Positions 9,477 to 20,312 are shown, counted from the stretch's first letter. The stretch is DNA of 46,874 nucleotides from a bacterium (GCA_023246195.1 JAHFIW010000005.1:1-46874), one strand, 5' to 3'. Made by a program: numbers and translations. Notes: a model not told the origin generated them from the sequence alone.

Positions 9477-11198
9477 ATGAAACTGGTCGGCAATCTCAAC
9501 TTCCGCAGCAGACCGGCACTTCTCGGCGCCTTCGTGGCTTGGCAGCTCGCGGTCGCTTTTGCGGCCTTTGCGCCGGCGTTCATCGCTGCCCCCGCTCAGG
9601 CGCAAAAGCCGGTCACGTGCTTCATGAGGGGGGAGTGCATCGATTCCAAGACGCGGGGCAATTGCGACAATCAGCATTGTTTTGAGGTGCGAAAGGAGTG
9701 CCCTCCCGGTCAGGGCCTCTGTTATGCCAACCCGCCCGCAGTTCCTCTGACCATTTCCATCGGCGGTCATACGGTTGCGCTCGACATGAGCGATTACATC
9801 ATCATCGTTTTCAACTACGGCGTGGGCGTTGCCGGCCTGATTGCGACGGTGATGTTCATGGTCGGCGGTTTTCAGTACCTCACGGCCGGCACTTCCGACC
9901 GTACCAGCAAGGGAAAGGAACGTATCAAGAACGCCATCGTCGGCATGCTGTTGGTTTTTGGGGCGATGCTCATTCTGCGTACCGTCAATCCGGACACCCT
10001 CAAGTTGCAGATGCCAAAAATCGAGATTACCAAACGCAGTACTGTCGCTAGTTGCGCCTATACGGAAATGTGCGAGCCGTGCGGCGTTCCGTACGTCGTG
10101 CTTACCGACAAGGCGACGGGTGACACGGCAAAGGCAATGGGCCAGTGCAATTTTGCCAAGCTCCGTTCGGAGGTCGCAGAGGCCGATTTGTCCAAATATG
10201 ACTTGTCACAGTGCGTCGGCATGGGCTGTAGCGGTTCTGGAGCCGGGATGATCCCGTACTCCTCTGATGACAAGGCAAAATGCAGCAGCTACCTTTTCCG
10301 CTGCAATCACGCCGACGCGAACGACACCTTTCAGTGCGGCCACGTTCCGACGCCGCCGAAAGACGCGCCCCCTTCACCCGCAGGAACATCGGGCGGTTAT
10401 GTCTGCAAGTCCTGTCTTCCGGACGGTGCGACGTGCGCGGCATCGGGAAAGAACGACAGTTGCTGCGGAGGCTTCTGTTCCGGCTCTGGCGTGGGGCTTA
10501 ATACTTGTGCCTCCGGACAGCCGGGAGACGCGTGTCAGGACGACAAGCAGTGCATTACCGGCAAGTGCCAGACCAATTGGGGTAACAGTTGCAGTGCCGG
10601 TGAAATCGGTTCGCCGTGCGGCGGCACTGATGCCGGCAGCGAGTGCAAGACCGGATACAAGTGCAGCACCTTCCTGTCGAATACGTGCTCGCCGGGGACG
10701 AAGTACAGTTATTGCGACGAGGATTCGGAGTGCCAGTCTCCGTTGCGCTGCGTGAAGCTCACCGGCTACGCGCACGTGTGCATGGATGTTCCCGACGACA
10801 GGGACAAATTCAAGGCCGTCGTCTGTCCGATACAGGACGGCGTAGTGTATGACACGTGCTGCCGCAACAACGCGGACTGTGCCAGTAGGGGCGGTTTCTG
10901 CAATACCATGGAGTCCCATTTCTGTACCGACGGTTCTCCGGGTGCGCCCTGTGACAGTCCGACTGAATGTGCCAGCGGTTTCTGCAGCGTCCATACCTGT
11001 ACCACCGGCGTAATCGGTTCTGCGTGCGATGATGACAACGGTTGCGCAAGTCATCATTGCTCCAAGGCGGGGGACTTCAAAGTGTGCACGTCCGGAGGCA
11101 TTGGTGCGCGCTGCGATGACGTTAACGACTGCAATGACAAGAACGTCATGGTTTGCGAGCAGCATCGTTGCGGCCCAAAGGGGGACGCCACGCAATAA
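9477..11198 (+). CDS. VirB2-like pilin core fused to a long cysteine-rich repeat tail
   Basis: 573 residues. A signal peptide (Ala-rich, possible cleavage after AQAQ near residue 43) and a short Cys-containing segment lead to two membrane helices (~107-135 and ~148-170). Around them are SDYIIIVFNYGVGVAG, FMVGGFQYLTAG and KNAIVGMLLVFGA, the pattern of type IV secretion pilins (TrbC/VirB2, T4SS_pilin) common in CPR bacteria. The remaining ~400 residues hold about 46 of roughly 52 cysteines; in the last ~190 residues they fall in about eight four-Cys units such as GSACDDDNGCASHHC and GAPCDSPTECASGFC, reminiscent of EGF- or Dickkopf-like modules. It follows the DsbA-like gene by four bases, so coupled expression and oxidative folding are likely. 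Surface location is inferred; function is unknown. Confidence 0.82.
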   Translation: MKLVGNLNFRSRPALLGAFVAWQLAVAFAAFAPAFIAAPAQAQKPVTCFMRGECIDSKTRGNCDNQHCFEVRKECPPGQGLCYANPPAVPLTISIGGHTVALDMSDYIIIVFNYGVGVAGLIATVMFMVGGFQYLTAGTSDRTSKGKERIKNAIVGMLLVFGAMLILRTVNPDTLKLQMPKIEITKRSTVASCAYTEMCEPCGVPYVVLTDKATGDTAKAMGQCNFAKLRSEVAEADLSKYDLSQCVGMGCSGSGAGMIPYSSDDKAKCSSYLFRCNHADANDTFQCGHVPTPPKDAPPSPAGTSGGYVCKSCLPDGATCAASGKNDSCCGGFCSGSGVGLNTCASGQPGDACQDDKQCITGKCQTNWGNSCSAGEIGSPCGGTDAGSECKTGYKCSTFLSNTCSPGTKYSYCDEDSECQSPLRCVKLTGYAHVCMDVPDDRDKFKAVVCPIQDGVVYDTCCRNNADCASRGGFCNTMESHFCTDGSPGAPCDSPTECASGFCSVHTCTTGVIGSACDDDNGCASHHCSKAGDFKVCTSGGIGARCDDVNDCNDKNVMVCEQHRCGPKGDATQ

Positions 11199-11230
11199 TC
11201 CCGTGGTCAGGTCTTGGGATGTGGGATTTG

Positions 11231-11260
11231 AAAAAACGCCGCCTCACTGCGGCGTTTTTC
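11231..11260 (+). terminator. Intrinsic terminator after pilin gene
   Basis: Stem CGCCGC/GCGGCG with loop CTCACT, extended by A:T pairs, followed by TTTTT. Confidence 0.9.
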
Positions 11261-11310
11261 TTTTGTACGCATGGCAAGCATTACGGAAATCGTACCTTAG
11301 GCCTCAACCC

Positions 11311-11339
11311 TTGCCAGTACCTTGACCGTTCGATATACT
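11311..11339 (+). promoter_or_regulatory. Promoter of uvrA
   Basis: TTGCCA, 17-bp spacer, TATACT. The leader to the ATG at 11424 is about 75-80 nt. Confidence 0.7.
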
Positions 11340-11423
11340 CGATAACAGTTTTGTTCGGTCGCGGTCGCTAGGCCGAGATCGTCGTGCCCATTTTTACCTT
11401 GGTTCACATTGACGGACAGCACC

Positions 11424-14396
<2,973 letters not shown>

Positions 14397-14403
14397 GCAT
14401 CAG

Positions 14404-14443
14404 AAACGCAAAATGCGGTCCTGCGGGGCCGCGTTTTGCGTTA
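14404..14443. terminator. Terminator hairpin between uvrA and amidohydrolase
   Basis: A long inverted repeat with arms ACGCAAAATGCGG and CCGCGTTTTGCGT around CTGCG sits between the two convergent genes and may serve both. The T-tract is short. Confidence 0.75.
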
Positions 14444-14496
14444 GGCGAACAAAAAGCTCCCATTCGGGAGCCGTAAGCCGTATCGTATTCCGTTTT

Positions 14497-15279
14497 CTAG
14501 GCGAGTTTGAACACCCGTGCCGCGTTCCCACCCATCACCAGCTCCGTCGCTCCGCCCTCGCCGCCGAGCGCCTCGGTGACGGCATCGGCGTAGGGTCTCT
14601 GATTGGTGATCGGCCAGTCGGTTCCGAAGAGCAGCTTCTCTGGCTGTTCCGTGTACTTCATGAACTGCCGCACGCTCGCGATGAACGACTCGCGCGAGCT
14701 CGGAGTGAAGTCGTCGCAGACGAAGCCGGAGCAGTCGGCGTAGACGTTGGGGTTCTTGTAGCAGACCTCGGCCCCATCGGTGAGCCAGGGGTTGCCCATG
14801 TGCGCCATGACGATGGTCAGCTTGGGCATGTCCACGGCCAGCTCGTCGAGGTGCAGGGGATGGGCGTACTTGAGCTTTGCTCCGCCGACTTTGCCGTAGC
14901 AGTCTCCCGTGTGGAAGATGGCAGGCACGCCGTGTTGGGCCAGCAGTTCCAGGTAGGGCCGTACCACGTGGTCGGTGGGGAAGAAGTGCTCGTAGCCGAG
15001 GTAGAACTTCACGGCGACGAGCGTCTTTTGCAGGAGCATCGCTTCCAATTTTGGGAGCGTGTCTTCGGACGGCCAGATTGGCGAGATGACGCCGACGGGC
15101 ATCAGCTTGTCGCGGTGCGGCGCGATCTCCTCGAGCAGCAGCTGCGTGGAGCAGGCGTTGATGTGGCCGGCAAATACCAGCGACGTCTCGATCCCCGCGG
15201 CGTTCATCGAGCTGACCAGGTCATCCGGACTCGCGACGATGATCTTATGCCCGATGTGGGTGTGACTATCGATGATCAT
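14497..15279 (-). CDS. Amidohydrolase 2 family metal-dependent hydrolase
   Basis: 260 residues from the ATG at 15279, which has AAGGAGA nine bases upstream; the frame is open further up but without signal. The TIM-barrel amidohydrolase pattern is visible: IIDSHTHIG at the N-terminus (HxH metal site), FHTGDCYG, the histidine of MAHMGNPW, and FGTDWP with the catalytic Asp. Members include decarboxylases and hydrolases of small cyclic or carboxylated substrates; the substrate cannot be assigned. It is a single-gene unit between uvrA and a secreted-protein gene. The leader contains TTCTTT before the AAGGAG, similar to other monocistronic genes here. Confidence 0.85.
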   Translation of the reverse strand: MIIDSHTHIGHKIIVASPDDLVSSMNAAGIETSLVFAGHINACSTQLLLEEIAPHRDKLMPVGVISPIWPSEDTLPKLEAMLLQKTLVAVKFYLGYEHFFPTDHVVRPYLELLAQHGVPAIFHTGDCYGKVGGAKLKYAHPLHLDELAVDMPKLTIVMAHMGNPWLTDGAEVCYKNPNVYADCSGFVCDDFTPSSRESFIASVRQFMKYTEQPEKLLFGTDWPITNQRPYADAVTEALGGEGGATELVMGGNAARVFKLA

Positions 15280-15313
15280 GGCAGTCTCCTTTTTCTGAAA
15301 GAACTTGGCGCTG

Positions 15314-15342
15314 AGCATGTGCCTAAAAGAGCACCTCGTCAA
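15314..15342 (-). promoter_or_regulatory. Possible promoter of the amidohydrolase gene
   Basis: On the minus strand: TTGACG, 17-bp spacer, CATGCT. The -10 is weak. Confidence 0.4.
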
Positions 15343-15404
15343 GACGGAACGTCATTATTCGCGGGTGCGGTTTCGTGAGGAACCGCAGGATTTGTCGGTC
15401 AGGG

Positions 15405-15433
15405 TTGACAAAATGACGCTTTTGTGGTATTAA
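15405..15433 (+). promoter_or_regulatory. Promoter of the secreted protein gene
   Basis: TTGACA (followed by AAA), 17-bp spacer, TATTAA with an upstream TGG (extended -10). The leader is about 28 nt. Confidence 0.8.
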
Positions 15434-15468
15434 TATCGGTTCTACTCTTGCCATGAACACCCAAAACT

Positions 15469-17205
15469 ATGCACAAATTTAGCTCAACCATCGCAAAAAT
15501 TACGGCCGTGGCGACGCTGCTTTCGCTGTTCGTTACGGTTTCCCCGGCCTTGGCGGCTGAGACCAGCCCGGTTTCGTTGACGTACGATCCGTGGGAAGTT
15601 GCGGTTCTCTCCCGGGATTCGGTTGACTCGCAGATCGAGGCTTACAAGGTCGACAAAAACCTTGTGGCCTGGACCGAGCTTTCCGGCAACACCCGCAAGC
15701 TGTACGTCTTTGACGGCGTGCAGACCCGTCTTTTGGCCGCCTTCGACAAGGCCGACTGGAAGGATGATGGTAATGGCTTCTACGACGCGGTGAAGGGCAA
15801 CTTTGACGTGGCTGACGGCTTGGTCGTTTGGACCATGTCGGACGGTCATGATCGTGAAATCTATTCCTTCGACGGCGATTCCGTGAAGAAGGTTTCCGAC
15901 AACAGCTACGACGACCGTCACCCGATTACTTCGGCCGGTCGCATCGCTTGGACCAGCCAGCCCAGCGCCAACGCCTACAACCTGATGGTCAAGGACCAAA
16001 AGGGCGTCCGCCGCGTGGACACTTGGCCTGCGACCAACTATGCCTTCTCGGATTCCAACCTGTTCTGGCTCAACACCCGCCCCAATGAGAACTGGATGCA
16101 CGTGCTCGTCAACACGGGCGCGTTTACCGGCGTCGTCGGTCAGGGCGATGACCGTCCTCTCACCGAGTACTTCACCGTGGACGGCAAGGGCAATGCCGCT
16201 TGGGAGTATTCCACCAAGAACTGGAGCTACGACAAGCGCATCACCTACGTTTCAATGAACGGCCTGCCTGCAATCGAAATGCTCCAGCGCGACGTGCCTC
16301 CCAAAGTCACGCGTTTGGAAGACATGGACAACGGCAAGGTCCTCATGAACGTCACTGACTTGCTGCTGACCGACCTGGCGCACAAGAGCACGCTTCTTGA
16401 GCTGACCAACTATTATAATCAGAAGGCAATTTACAGCAAGGAGTCGGCCAGCAAGGCACGCTACATGGATGGCGGTTACGTCACCATGCGCGAGCCCAAT
16501 GCCATCACTCCGATCGTGTTCCATTCCACGGAACGCAGCTTCGAGGACGTCATTAGTTTTGAACCGGTCATCCTTGACCGCTTCGATGCCGATGGTTCTG
16601 CCGCTGCCGGCGCGCGCTACGGCGGAGGTCTCGTGACCTACACCGCCGGCCAGTCCGTGGTGATTCCCTCGACCGTCGAAACCAGCGACCTTACCGTGAA
16701 GAACGGCAACATCGCCTGGATCGAAGGTGTCGCTGGTAACCAGACGCTCAAGTTTGCCGCTACCAAGGTCGTCGTGAAGACGGCAGTCGGTCCGGCGCGC
16801 TACACGGGTCATCTCGTGAAGTCGCCGACCAGCCCCGCCGTGTACTTCGCGGCCCAGGACGGCAAGCGCTACGTGTTCACGGGCCAAGGTCAGTTCTACA
16901 GTTACTTCAACGATTTCGCTTCGGTGCAAGTCGTCTCGGCGGCCAAGCTCGCGTCCATTCCGGTCGGCGGCGACGTGCTCTACCAGCCTGAAACAAAACT
17001 TCTCAAGATCGCGCTGTCCCCGAAGGTCTATTCGATCAGCAAGGACGGTTCGGCTCATTGGATTCAGAGCGAGGAGGCCGCACAGAGCGTCTACGGCGTG
17101 AACTGGAAGCAGAAGATCGTCACCGTCGACGAGACCGAACTGGCGGATTATCCGACAGGCGGTCCGATCATGAGCAGCCTGGCTTACTACTCCGGCCTGA
17201 ACTAG
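15469..17205 (+). CDS. Secreted beta-rich protein sharing its C-terminal domain with the NHL protein
   Basis: 578 residues. A clear signal peptide (KITAVATLLSLFVTVSPALA, cleavage before AETS) precedes ~410 residues of repeated short beta-strand motifs (NLVAWTELSGNTRKLYVFDG, GLVVWTMSDGHDREIYSFDG), suggesting a propeller-like fold. Residues ~443-566 match the C-terminal domain of the protein at 2-4108: AVYFAAQDGKRYVF, ASIPVGGDVLYQP, ALSPKVYSI and VYGVNW correspond to [36 protein letters not shown] and VLGGPHW. No membrane anchor is seen at the C-terminus. Probably an extracellular or wall-associated protein of unknown role. No Shine-Dalgarno is visible; the strong upstream promoter supports this start. 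Confidence 0.82.
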   Translation: MHKFSSTIAKITAVATLLSLFVTVSPALAAETSPVSLTYDPWEVAVLSRDSVDSQIEAYKVDKNLVAWTELSGNTRKLYVFDGVQTRLLAAFDKADWKDDGNGFYDAVKGNFDVADGLVVWTMSDGHDREIYSFDGDSVKKVSDNSYDDRHPITSAGRIAWTSQPSANAYNLMVKDQKGVRRVDTWPATNYAFSDSNLFWLNTRPNENWMHVLVNTGAFTGVVGQGDDRPLTEYFTVDGKGNAAWEYSTKNWSYDKRITYVSMNGLPAIEMLQRDVPPKVTRLEDMDNGKVLMNVTDLLLTDLAHKSTLLELTNYYNQKAIYSKESASKARYMDGGYVTMREPNAITPIVFHSTERSFEDVISFEPVILDRFDADGSAAAGARYGGGLVTYTAGQSVVIPSTVETSDLTVKNGNIAWIEGVAGNQTLKFAATKVVVKTAVGPARYTGHLVKSPTSPAVYFAAQDGKRYVFTGQGQFYSYFNDFASVQVVSAAKLASIPVGGDVLYQPETKLLKIALSPKVYSISKDGSAHWIQSEEAAQSVYGVNWKQKIVTVDETELADYPTGGPIMSSLAYYSGLN

Positions 17206-17218
17206 ATTCGGACAGACG

Positions 17219-17251
17219 AAAAACCGCCCCCAGTGATGGGGACGGTTTTTG
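17219..17251. terminator. Bidirectional terminator
   Basis: Arms AACCGCCCCC and TGGGGACGGTT form a long stem with one mismatch; A and T runs flank both sides. It serves the secreted-protein gene and the converging rplS operon. Confidence 0.88.
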
Positions 17252-17257
17252 ATTGCG

Positions 17258-17707
17258 CTACTTCTTCTTTGAGACCTTCTTCTTGGTGTCGACGGTCTCG
17301 GTACCCTTGGCCGACCTTTCGACGAGCTTCTTCTTGTGGGTGCGGAGGTAGTACAGCTTGGCGCGGCTGACGGCGTACTGCTTGACTGACTCGATCTTGG
17401 CGACTACCGGGGACATCACGGGGAAGATGCGCTCCACGCCGACGCCGCTCGCGATCTTGCGGACGGTGATGGTGCGGCTGGTAGCGTCCTTGCCCTTCAC
17501 GGCGATGACGGTTCCTTCGAAAATCTGGATGCGCTCGCGCTCCTCGCCCTTCGAGGTGGTTTCCTTGATCTTCTGGTGGACGCGAACGACCATGCCAGGC
17601 TCGATCTCCGTGGCCTTCACAGGTTCAACCTTCACGTCCGCAGCGGCCGTTTCGGTGGAAGACTGGCTTTCCGCTTCGTTGACTTCATTTTTCGCTTCTT
17701 CGGCCAT
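17258..17707 (-). CDS. rplS: 50S ribosomal protein bL19
   Basis: 149 residues from the ATG at 17707. bL19 lies at the 30S-50S interface. The core is clear: [47 protein letters not shown] and KYYLR-like [11 protein letters not shown]. An acidic N-terminal extension (~40 residues) and a Lys-rich tail are longer than usual. A TTG at 17734 has a perfect AGGAGG seven bases upstream, whereas the ATG has none, so translation may start nine codons earlier. Either way the gene overlaps the 3' end of the cmk gene. It is last in the operon rluD-cmk-rplS. Confidence 0.95.
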   Translation of the reverse strand: MAEEAKNEVNEAESQSSTETAAADVKVEPVKATEIEPGMVVRVHQKIKETTSKGEERERIQIFEGTVIAVKGKDATSRTITVRKIASGVGVERIFPVMSPVVAKIESVKQYAVSRAKLYYLRTHKKKLVERSAKGTETVDTKKKVSKKK

Positions 17708-18234
17708 ATGCGGTTTAATGCTTTGACTAAACAAGTGACAACCTCCTCTATCGAGAGCCTGTCTGTTTGAACGACGATATCATAGACGCTCAGGTCATTC
17801 AAGTCAAGCCCGTAGGTCCGCTTATAGCGGATGCGGTTGTCCCGGTCGCGCTGGCTGATCTCGGACAGGGCTTGGCGATAAGGTACGCCTTCGCGCCTGG
17901 ACACGCGTGAGGCGCGGGTGCGGGCCGAGGCGGCTATCCAAATGCGGACGGCTTCCATGCCTTCTCTTGCCGTCATGTGTCCTGCCAGGCGTCCTTGCAA
18001 GATGATGTCGCCGGCGCGTTTGACCTTGCGAATCATCGCCGCATCTAATTTGCGGTCAATTTCCGGATGTTTCTCGGCGTACGGTCCGAAAGTCACCACG
18101 TCCATCCCATGCTCCTTGGCCATGCGTCGAAAAATCTGCCCGATGTCTACCGTAGGCACTCCGATTTTCGCGGAGAGTCCTTTGGCAGCGCTGGATTTTC
18201 CGGAGCCGGACAGGCCGGAGATGGTGATGAGCAT
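17632..18234 (-). CDS. cmk: Archaeal-type cytidylate kinase
   Basis: 200 residues. It phosphorylates CMP/dCMP with ATP. The P-loop GLSGSGKSS sits at residues ~7-15. [33 protein letters not shown] (base-binding region) and [17 protein letters not shown] match the short archaeal cytidylate kinase type (TIGR02173-like) rather than the longer bacterial Cmk. The start lies seven bases after rluD. The last ~25-34 codons overlap rplS in another frame and encode a Lys/Arg-rich tail that may be dispensable. Nucleotide specificity is inferred from the family; a general NMP kinase is the alternative. Confidence 0.88.
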   Translation of the reverse strand: MLITISGLSGSGKSSAAKGLSAKIGVPTVDIGQIFRRMAKEHGMDVVTFGPYAEKHPEIDRKLDAAMIRKVKRAGDIILQGRLAGHMTAREGMEAVRIWIAASARTRASRVSRREGVPYRQALSEISQRDRDNRIRYKRTYGLDLNDLSVYDIVVQTDRLSIEEVVTCLVKALNRIWPKKRKMKSTKRKASLPPKRPLRT

Positions 18235-18241
18235 GGGCGTG

Positions 18242-19204
18242 TTACTTTCTGGCTTTCTTAAGCACCTCGTCCAATTCTTTGGGCAGCGGAGCCGAGAACG
18301 AGAGTTCGATGTCCGTCACCGGGTGCTGGAAGGAGAGCGACTTGGCATGGAGGAAGAGACGCGGTGAGTTCATGCGTCCGACGCGGTTGGCGCCGTAGAG
18401 CGGGTCACCGACAACGGGGACGCCGAGCGCGTGGAAGTGCGCGCGAATCTGGTGGGTGCGGCCGGTTTCGGTGCGCACGGTAAGAAAGGTGACCTTGGGG
18501 AGTTTTTCCTCGATACGGTAGTGGGTGATGGCCGTGCGGTCGCCGGGAGTCATTTCCAGTTCGCCGCTGCGCTTGTTGAGTTTGATGGGGCGTGCGGCCA
18601 TTTTTCCACCAGATGCCGAACGTCCGATAGGCAACTTGATGGTGCCGGAATCCGCCGGCGGATACCCGTCGATGAGCACGGCGTATTCCTTCTTAACCAC
18701 ATGCGCCTGGAACTGCGCCTTGAGATTCTTGAAAGCGGCCTTGGTGCGAGCGATGACCAGCAGGCCGGATGCTTCGCGGTCGAGTCGGTGCACGATACCG
18801 GGGCGCTGCGAGTCGTCCCCGATGCCGACGATCTCCGGAAATTGCGCGATGAGCGCGTTGACCAGCGTGTTGGATTCGCCCGGGATTGCCGGATGCACGA
18901 TCAGTCCCGACGGCTTGTTCGCCACGATGATGTCGTCGTCTTCATAGACCACGTCAACGCCGATGTCGGGGCGGGGGAGCAGCGCGTCTTCCTTGGTCTT
19001 CGGTGCGTCGTAGTCCGCCACCTCGACGGTGTCTTCAAGGGAGAGCGCTTCGTGCGGCGTCACTGCTTCGTCATTGATCGTTACCAGGCCGGCCTTGATC
19101 CATTTTTGGATGCGGCTGCGCGAAACCTCCGGCAACTTTGCCGTCAGCCAGGTATCGAGACGCTGCCCCGCGTCCTCTTGGGTAATCTGATATGTTTTTT
19201 TCAT
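18242..19204 (-). CDS. rluD: Pseudouridine synthase, RluD/RluA family
   Basis: 320 residues from the ATG at 19204; the frame extends upstream through the structured leader but lacks coding character. RluD-type enzymes convert uridines of 23S rRNA to pseudouridine. An N-terminal S4 RNA-binding domain (RLDTWLTAKLPEVSRSRIQK, residues ~13-70) is followed by the catalytic domain. The signature GIVHRLDREASGLLV carries the catalytic Asp, and TGRTHQIRAHF is also present. Ala replaces the usual Thr in RLDxxTSG, a tolerated change. It is first in the operon with cmk and rplS. Assignment to RluD rather than RluC or RluA is by overall likeness only. Confidence 0.9.
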   Translation of the reverse strand: MKKTYQITQEDAGQRLDTWLTAKLPEVSRSRIQKWIKAGLVTINDEAVTPHEALSLEDTVEVADYDAPKTKEDALLPRPDIGVDVVYEDDDIIVANKPSGLIVHPAIPGESNTLVNALIAQFPEIVGIGDDSQRPGIVHRLDREASGLLVIARTKAAFKNLKAQFQAHVVKKEYAVLIDGYPPADSGTIKLPIGRSASGGKMAARPIKLNKRSGELEMTPGDRTAITHYRIEEKLPKVTFLTVRTETGRTHQIRAHFHALGVPVVGDPLYGANRVGRMNSPRLFLHAKSLSFQHPVTDIELSFSAPLPKELDEVLKKARK

Positions 19205-19257
19205 AGTCCGTATTTTGATCTTGTCCCAAGCGGGGAACGAGGTGCCATTTTGAGGCG

Positions 19258-19296
19258 GGAGACATATGCTGCCGTGAGCAGTCTCCTTAATAGGAG
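19258..19296 (-). promoter_or_regulatory. Structured leader of rluD with two exclusive hairpins
   Basis: In the minus-strand transcript, CTCC-TATTAA-GGAG (19283-19296) can form one hairpin. The same GGAG begins GGAGAC, which can instead pair with GTCTCC (span 19258-19286) around an inner TGCT/AGCA stem. The two foldings exclude each other. Any regulatory role is inference. Confidence 0.4.
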
Positions 19297-19297
19297 C

Positions 19298-19325
19298 AGT
19301 ATACCGATTTTGGTTCAACTTGCAA
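19298..19325 (-). promoter_or_regulatory. Promoter of rluD-cmk-rplS operon
   Basis: On the minus strand: TTGCAA, 16-bp spacer, TATACT. The leader is about 85 nt. Confidence 0.65.
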
Positions 19326-19337
19326 TGGTCAGAGACC

Positions 19338-19367
19338 TTCCCAGAAGCAGCATATTAGTGCTAAATT
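19338..19367 (+). promoter_or_regulatory. Promoter of tRNA-Ile
   Basis: TTCCCA, 18-bp spacer, TAAATT preceded by TGC (extended -10), ending 17 bases before the tRNA. The -10 lies within an imperfect palindrome GTGCTAAA/TTTGGCAC (19358-19373). Confidence 0.45.
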
Positions 19368-19384
19368 TGGCACACGATCGGCGC

Positions 19385-19460
19385 CGGCCCGTAGCACAAT
19401 GGTTAGTGCACCGAGCTTATATCTCGGCGGTTCTGGGTTCAAGTCCCAGCGGGCCGACCA
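19385..19460 (+). tRNA. tRNA-Ile (anticodon UAU)
   Basis: 76 nt with encoded CCA. Acceptor CGGCCCG/CGGGCCG, D-stem GCAC/GTGC, anticodon stem CCGAG/CTCGG around loop CTTATAT, T-stem CTGGG/CCCAG. The anticodon UAU reads AUA. Most bacteria read AUA with a CAU anticodon modified to lysidine by TilS, so this is an uncommon solution. The fold has no mismatches. Confidence 0.93.
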
Positions 19461-19470
19461 CTAAATCTCC

Positions 19471-19512
19471 CAAACGCAAACGACGTCCCAAGTGGGCGTC
19501 GTTTGCGTTTGG
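19471..19512 (+). terminator. Hairpin after tRNA-Ile
   Basis: A long stem with arms CAAACGCAAACGACG and CGTCGTTTGCGTTTG around a GC-rich apex. There is no separate U-tract, but the 3' arm is T-rich. Probable terminator. Confidence 0.7.
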
Positions 19513-19623
19513 CCACCCCTTCTCGCTAAGAGATGACGCTCGGCACCTTGACTTTTTATTGAAAAACGCGTGTTCGGGGTGTGAGATGGCCCTATCGGCC
19601 TTTCATCAAGGGAGACGAAACAG

Positions 19624-20271
19624 ATGCGAAAGTTTTCGCTGGTAGTTTTCGACTGGAACGGCACTTTGCAGGACGACCTGCATGACATCTACGAGTGCGG
19701 CGTGCAGCGGATCTTCCGCCACTTCGCCCTGCCTTGCCCGACGCTCGAAGAGTACCGGCAGGAGGTCGACGCCGACTTCATGGGTTCGTTCTATTGGCCT
19801 CGTGGCATTCCGAAGGACGTCACGTCGCAGGACCTGAACGCCATCATGTTCGAGGGGTTCAGGGAGAAGGGCTCTCCGCCGGGGCTGTTTCCTGACGCCG
19901 CGCAGTTCGTTCAGGCGTTGGCGTCACGCGGTCGCGTGCTCGCGGTGGCCAGCGGGTATGCGCAGGCCAAGCTCGATGCGGCCGTGAAGCGCAGCGGCTT
20001 CGGCGACATTTTCTTCCGGGTCGATGGCGACGTGCGCGACAAGGCCGAGGCGATCCTCTCCATCATCGACCAGGCGGGTGTCGCTGGTGAGGAGTGCGCG
20101 GTCATCGGTGACACGATCGAGGACATCCTCGGCGCGGCGGCCGTCGGTGCCACGGCGTTCATCTGCACTCGCGGCTTTCATCCCGCGGAACGTCTCGAAA
20201 CGACTCGTCCGCATGCGCCAAATCTGGTGCTTCGCGACAGCTTGCTCGCTTTCCTTCCGTACTTTCCGTGA
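19624..20271 (+). CDS. HAD-superfamily hydrolase (DWNGT type)
   Basis: 215 residues; the ATG at 19624 follows AAGGGAGA. Phosphatase-type HAD fold: motif I is FDWNGTLQDD (nucleophile D10, with Asn at the +2 position where most have the acid/base Asp), motif II AVASGYA, a Lys region DVRDKAE, and motif IV GDTIEDI. It resembles phosphoglycolate phosphatase-like hydrolases with an alpha-helical cap between motifs I and II. The DxN form may lower phosphatase activity or mark a different chemistry. It is a single-gene unit with its own terminator; the substrate is unknown. Confidence 0.85.
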   Translation: MRKFSLVVFDWNGTLQDDLHDIYECGVQRIFRHFALPCPTLEEYRQEVDADFMGSFYWPRGIPKDVTSQDLNAIMFEGFREKGSPPGLFPDAAQFVQALASRGRVLAVASGYAQAKLDAAVKRSGFGDIFFRVDGDVRDKAEAILSIIDQAGVAGEECAVIGDTIEDILGAAAVGATAFICTRGFHPAERLETTRPHAPNLVLRDSLLAFLPYFP

Positions 20272-20277
20272 ACGACC

Positions 20278-20305
20278 GACCTCCCTTTGCGGAGGTCTTT
20301 TTTTA
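20278..20305 (+). terminator. Terminator after HAD gene
   Basis: GACCTCC/GGAGGTC with loop CTTTGC, followed by a long T-tract. Confidence 0.9.
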
Positions 20306-20312
20306 TTTTTTG

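Noticed and set aside
15367-15386. Hairpin GCGGTT/AACCGC upstream of the 15405 promoter
   Set aside because: No T-tract and no gene ending just before it; likely chance or a minor structure.
15453-15482. A nine-codon ORF (MNTQNYAQI) overlapping the start of the secreted-protein gene
   Set aside because: It could be a leader peptide, but it lacks a Shine-Dalgarno and is short enough to be chance.
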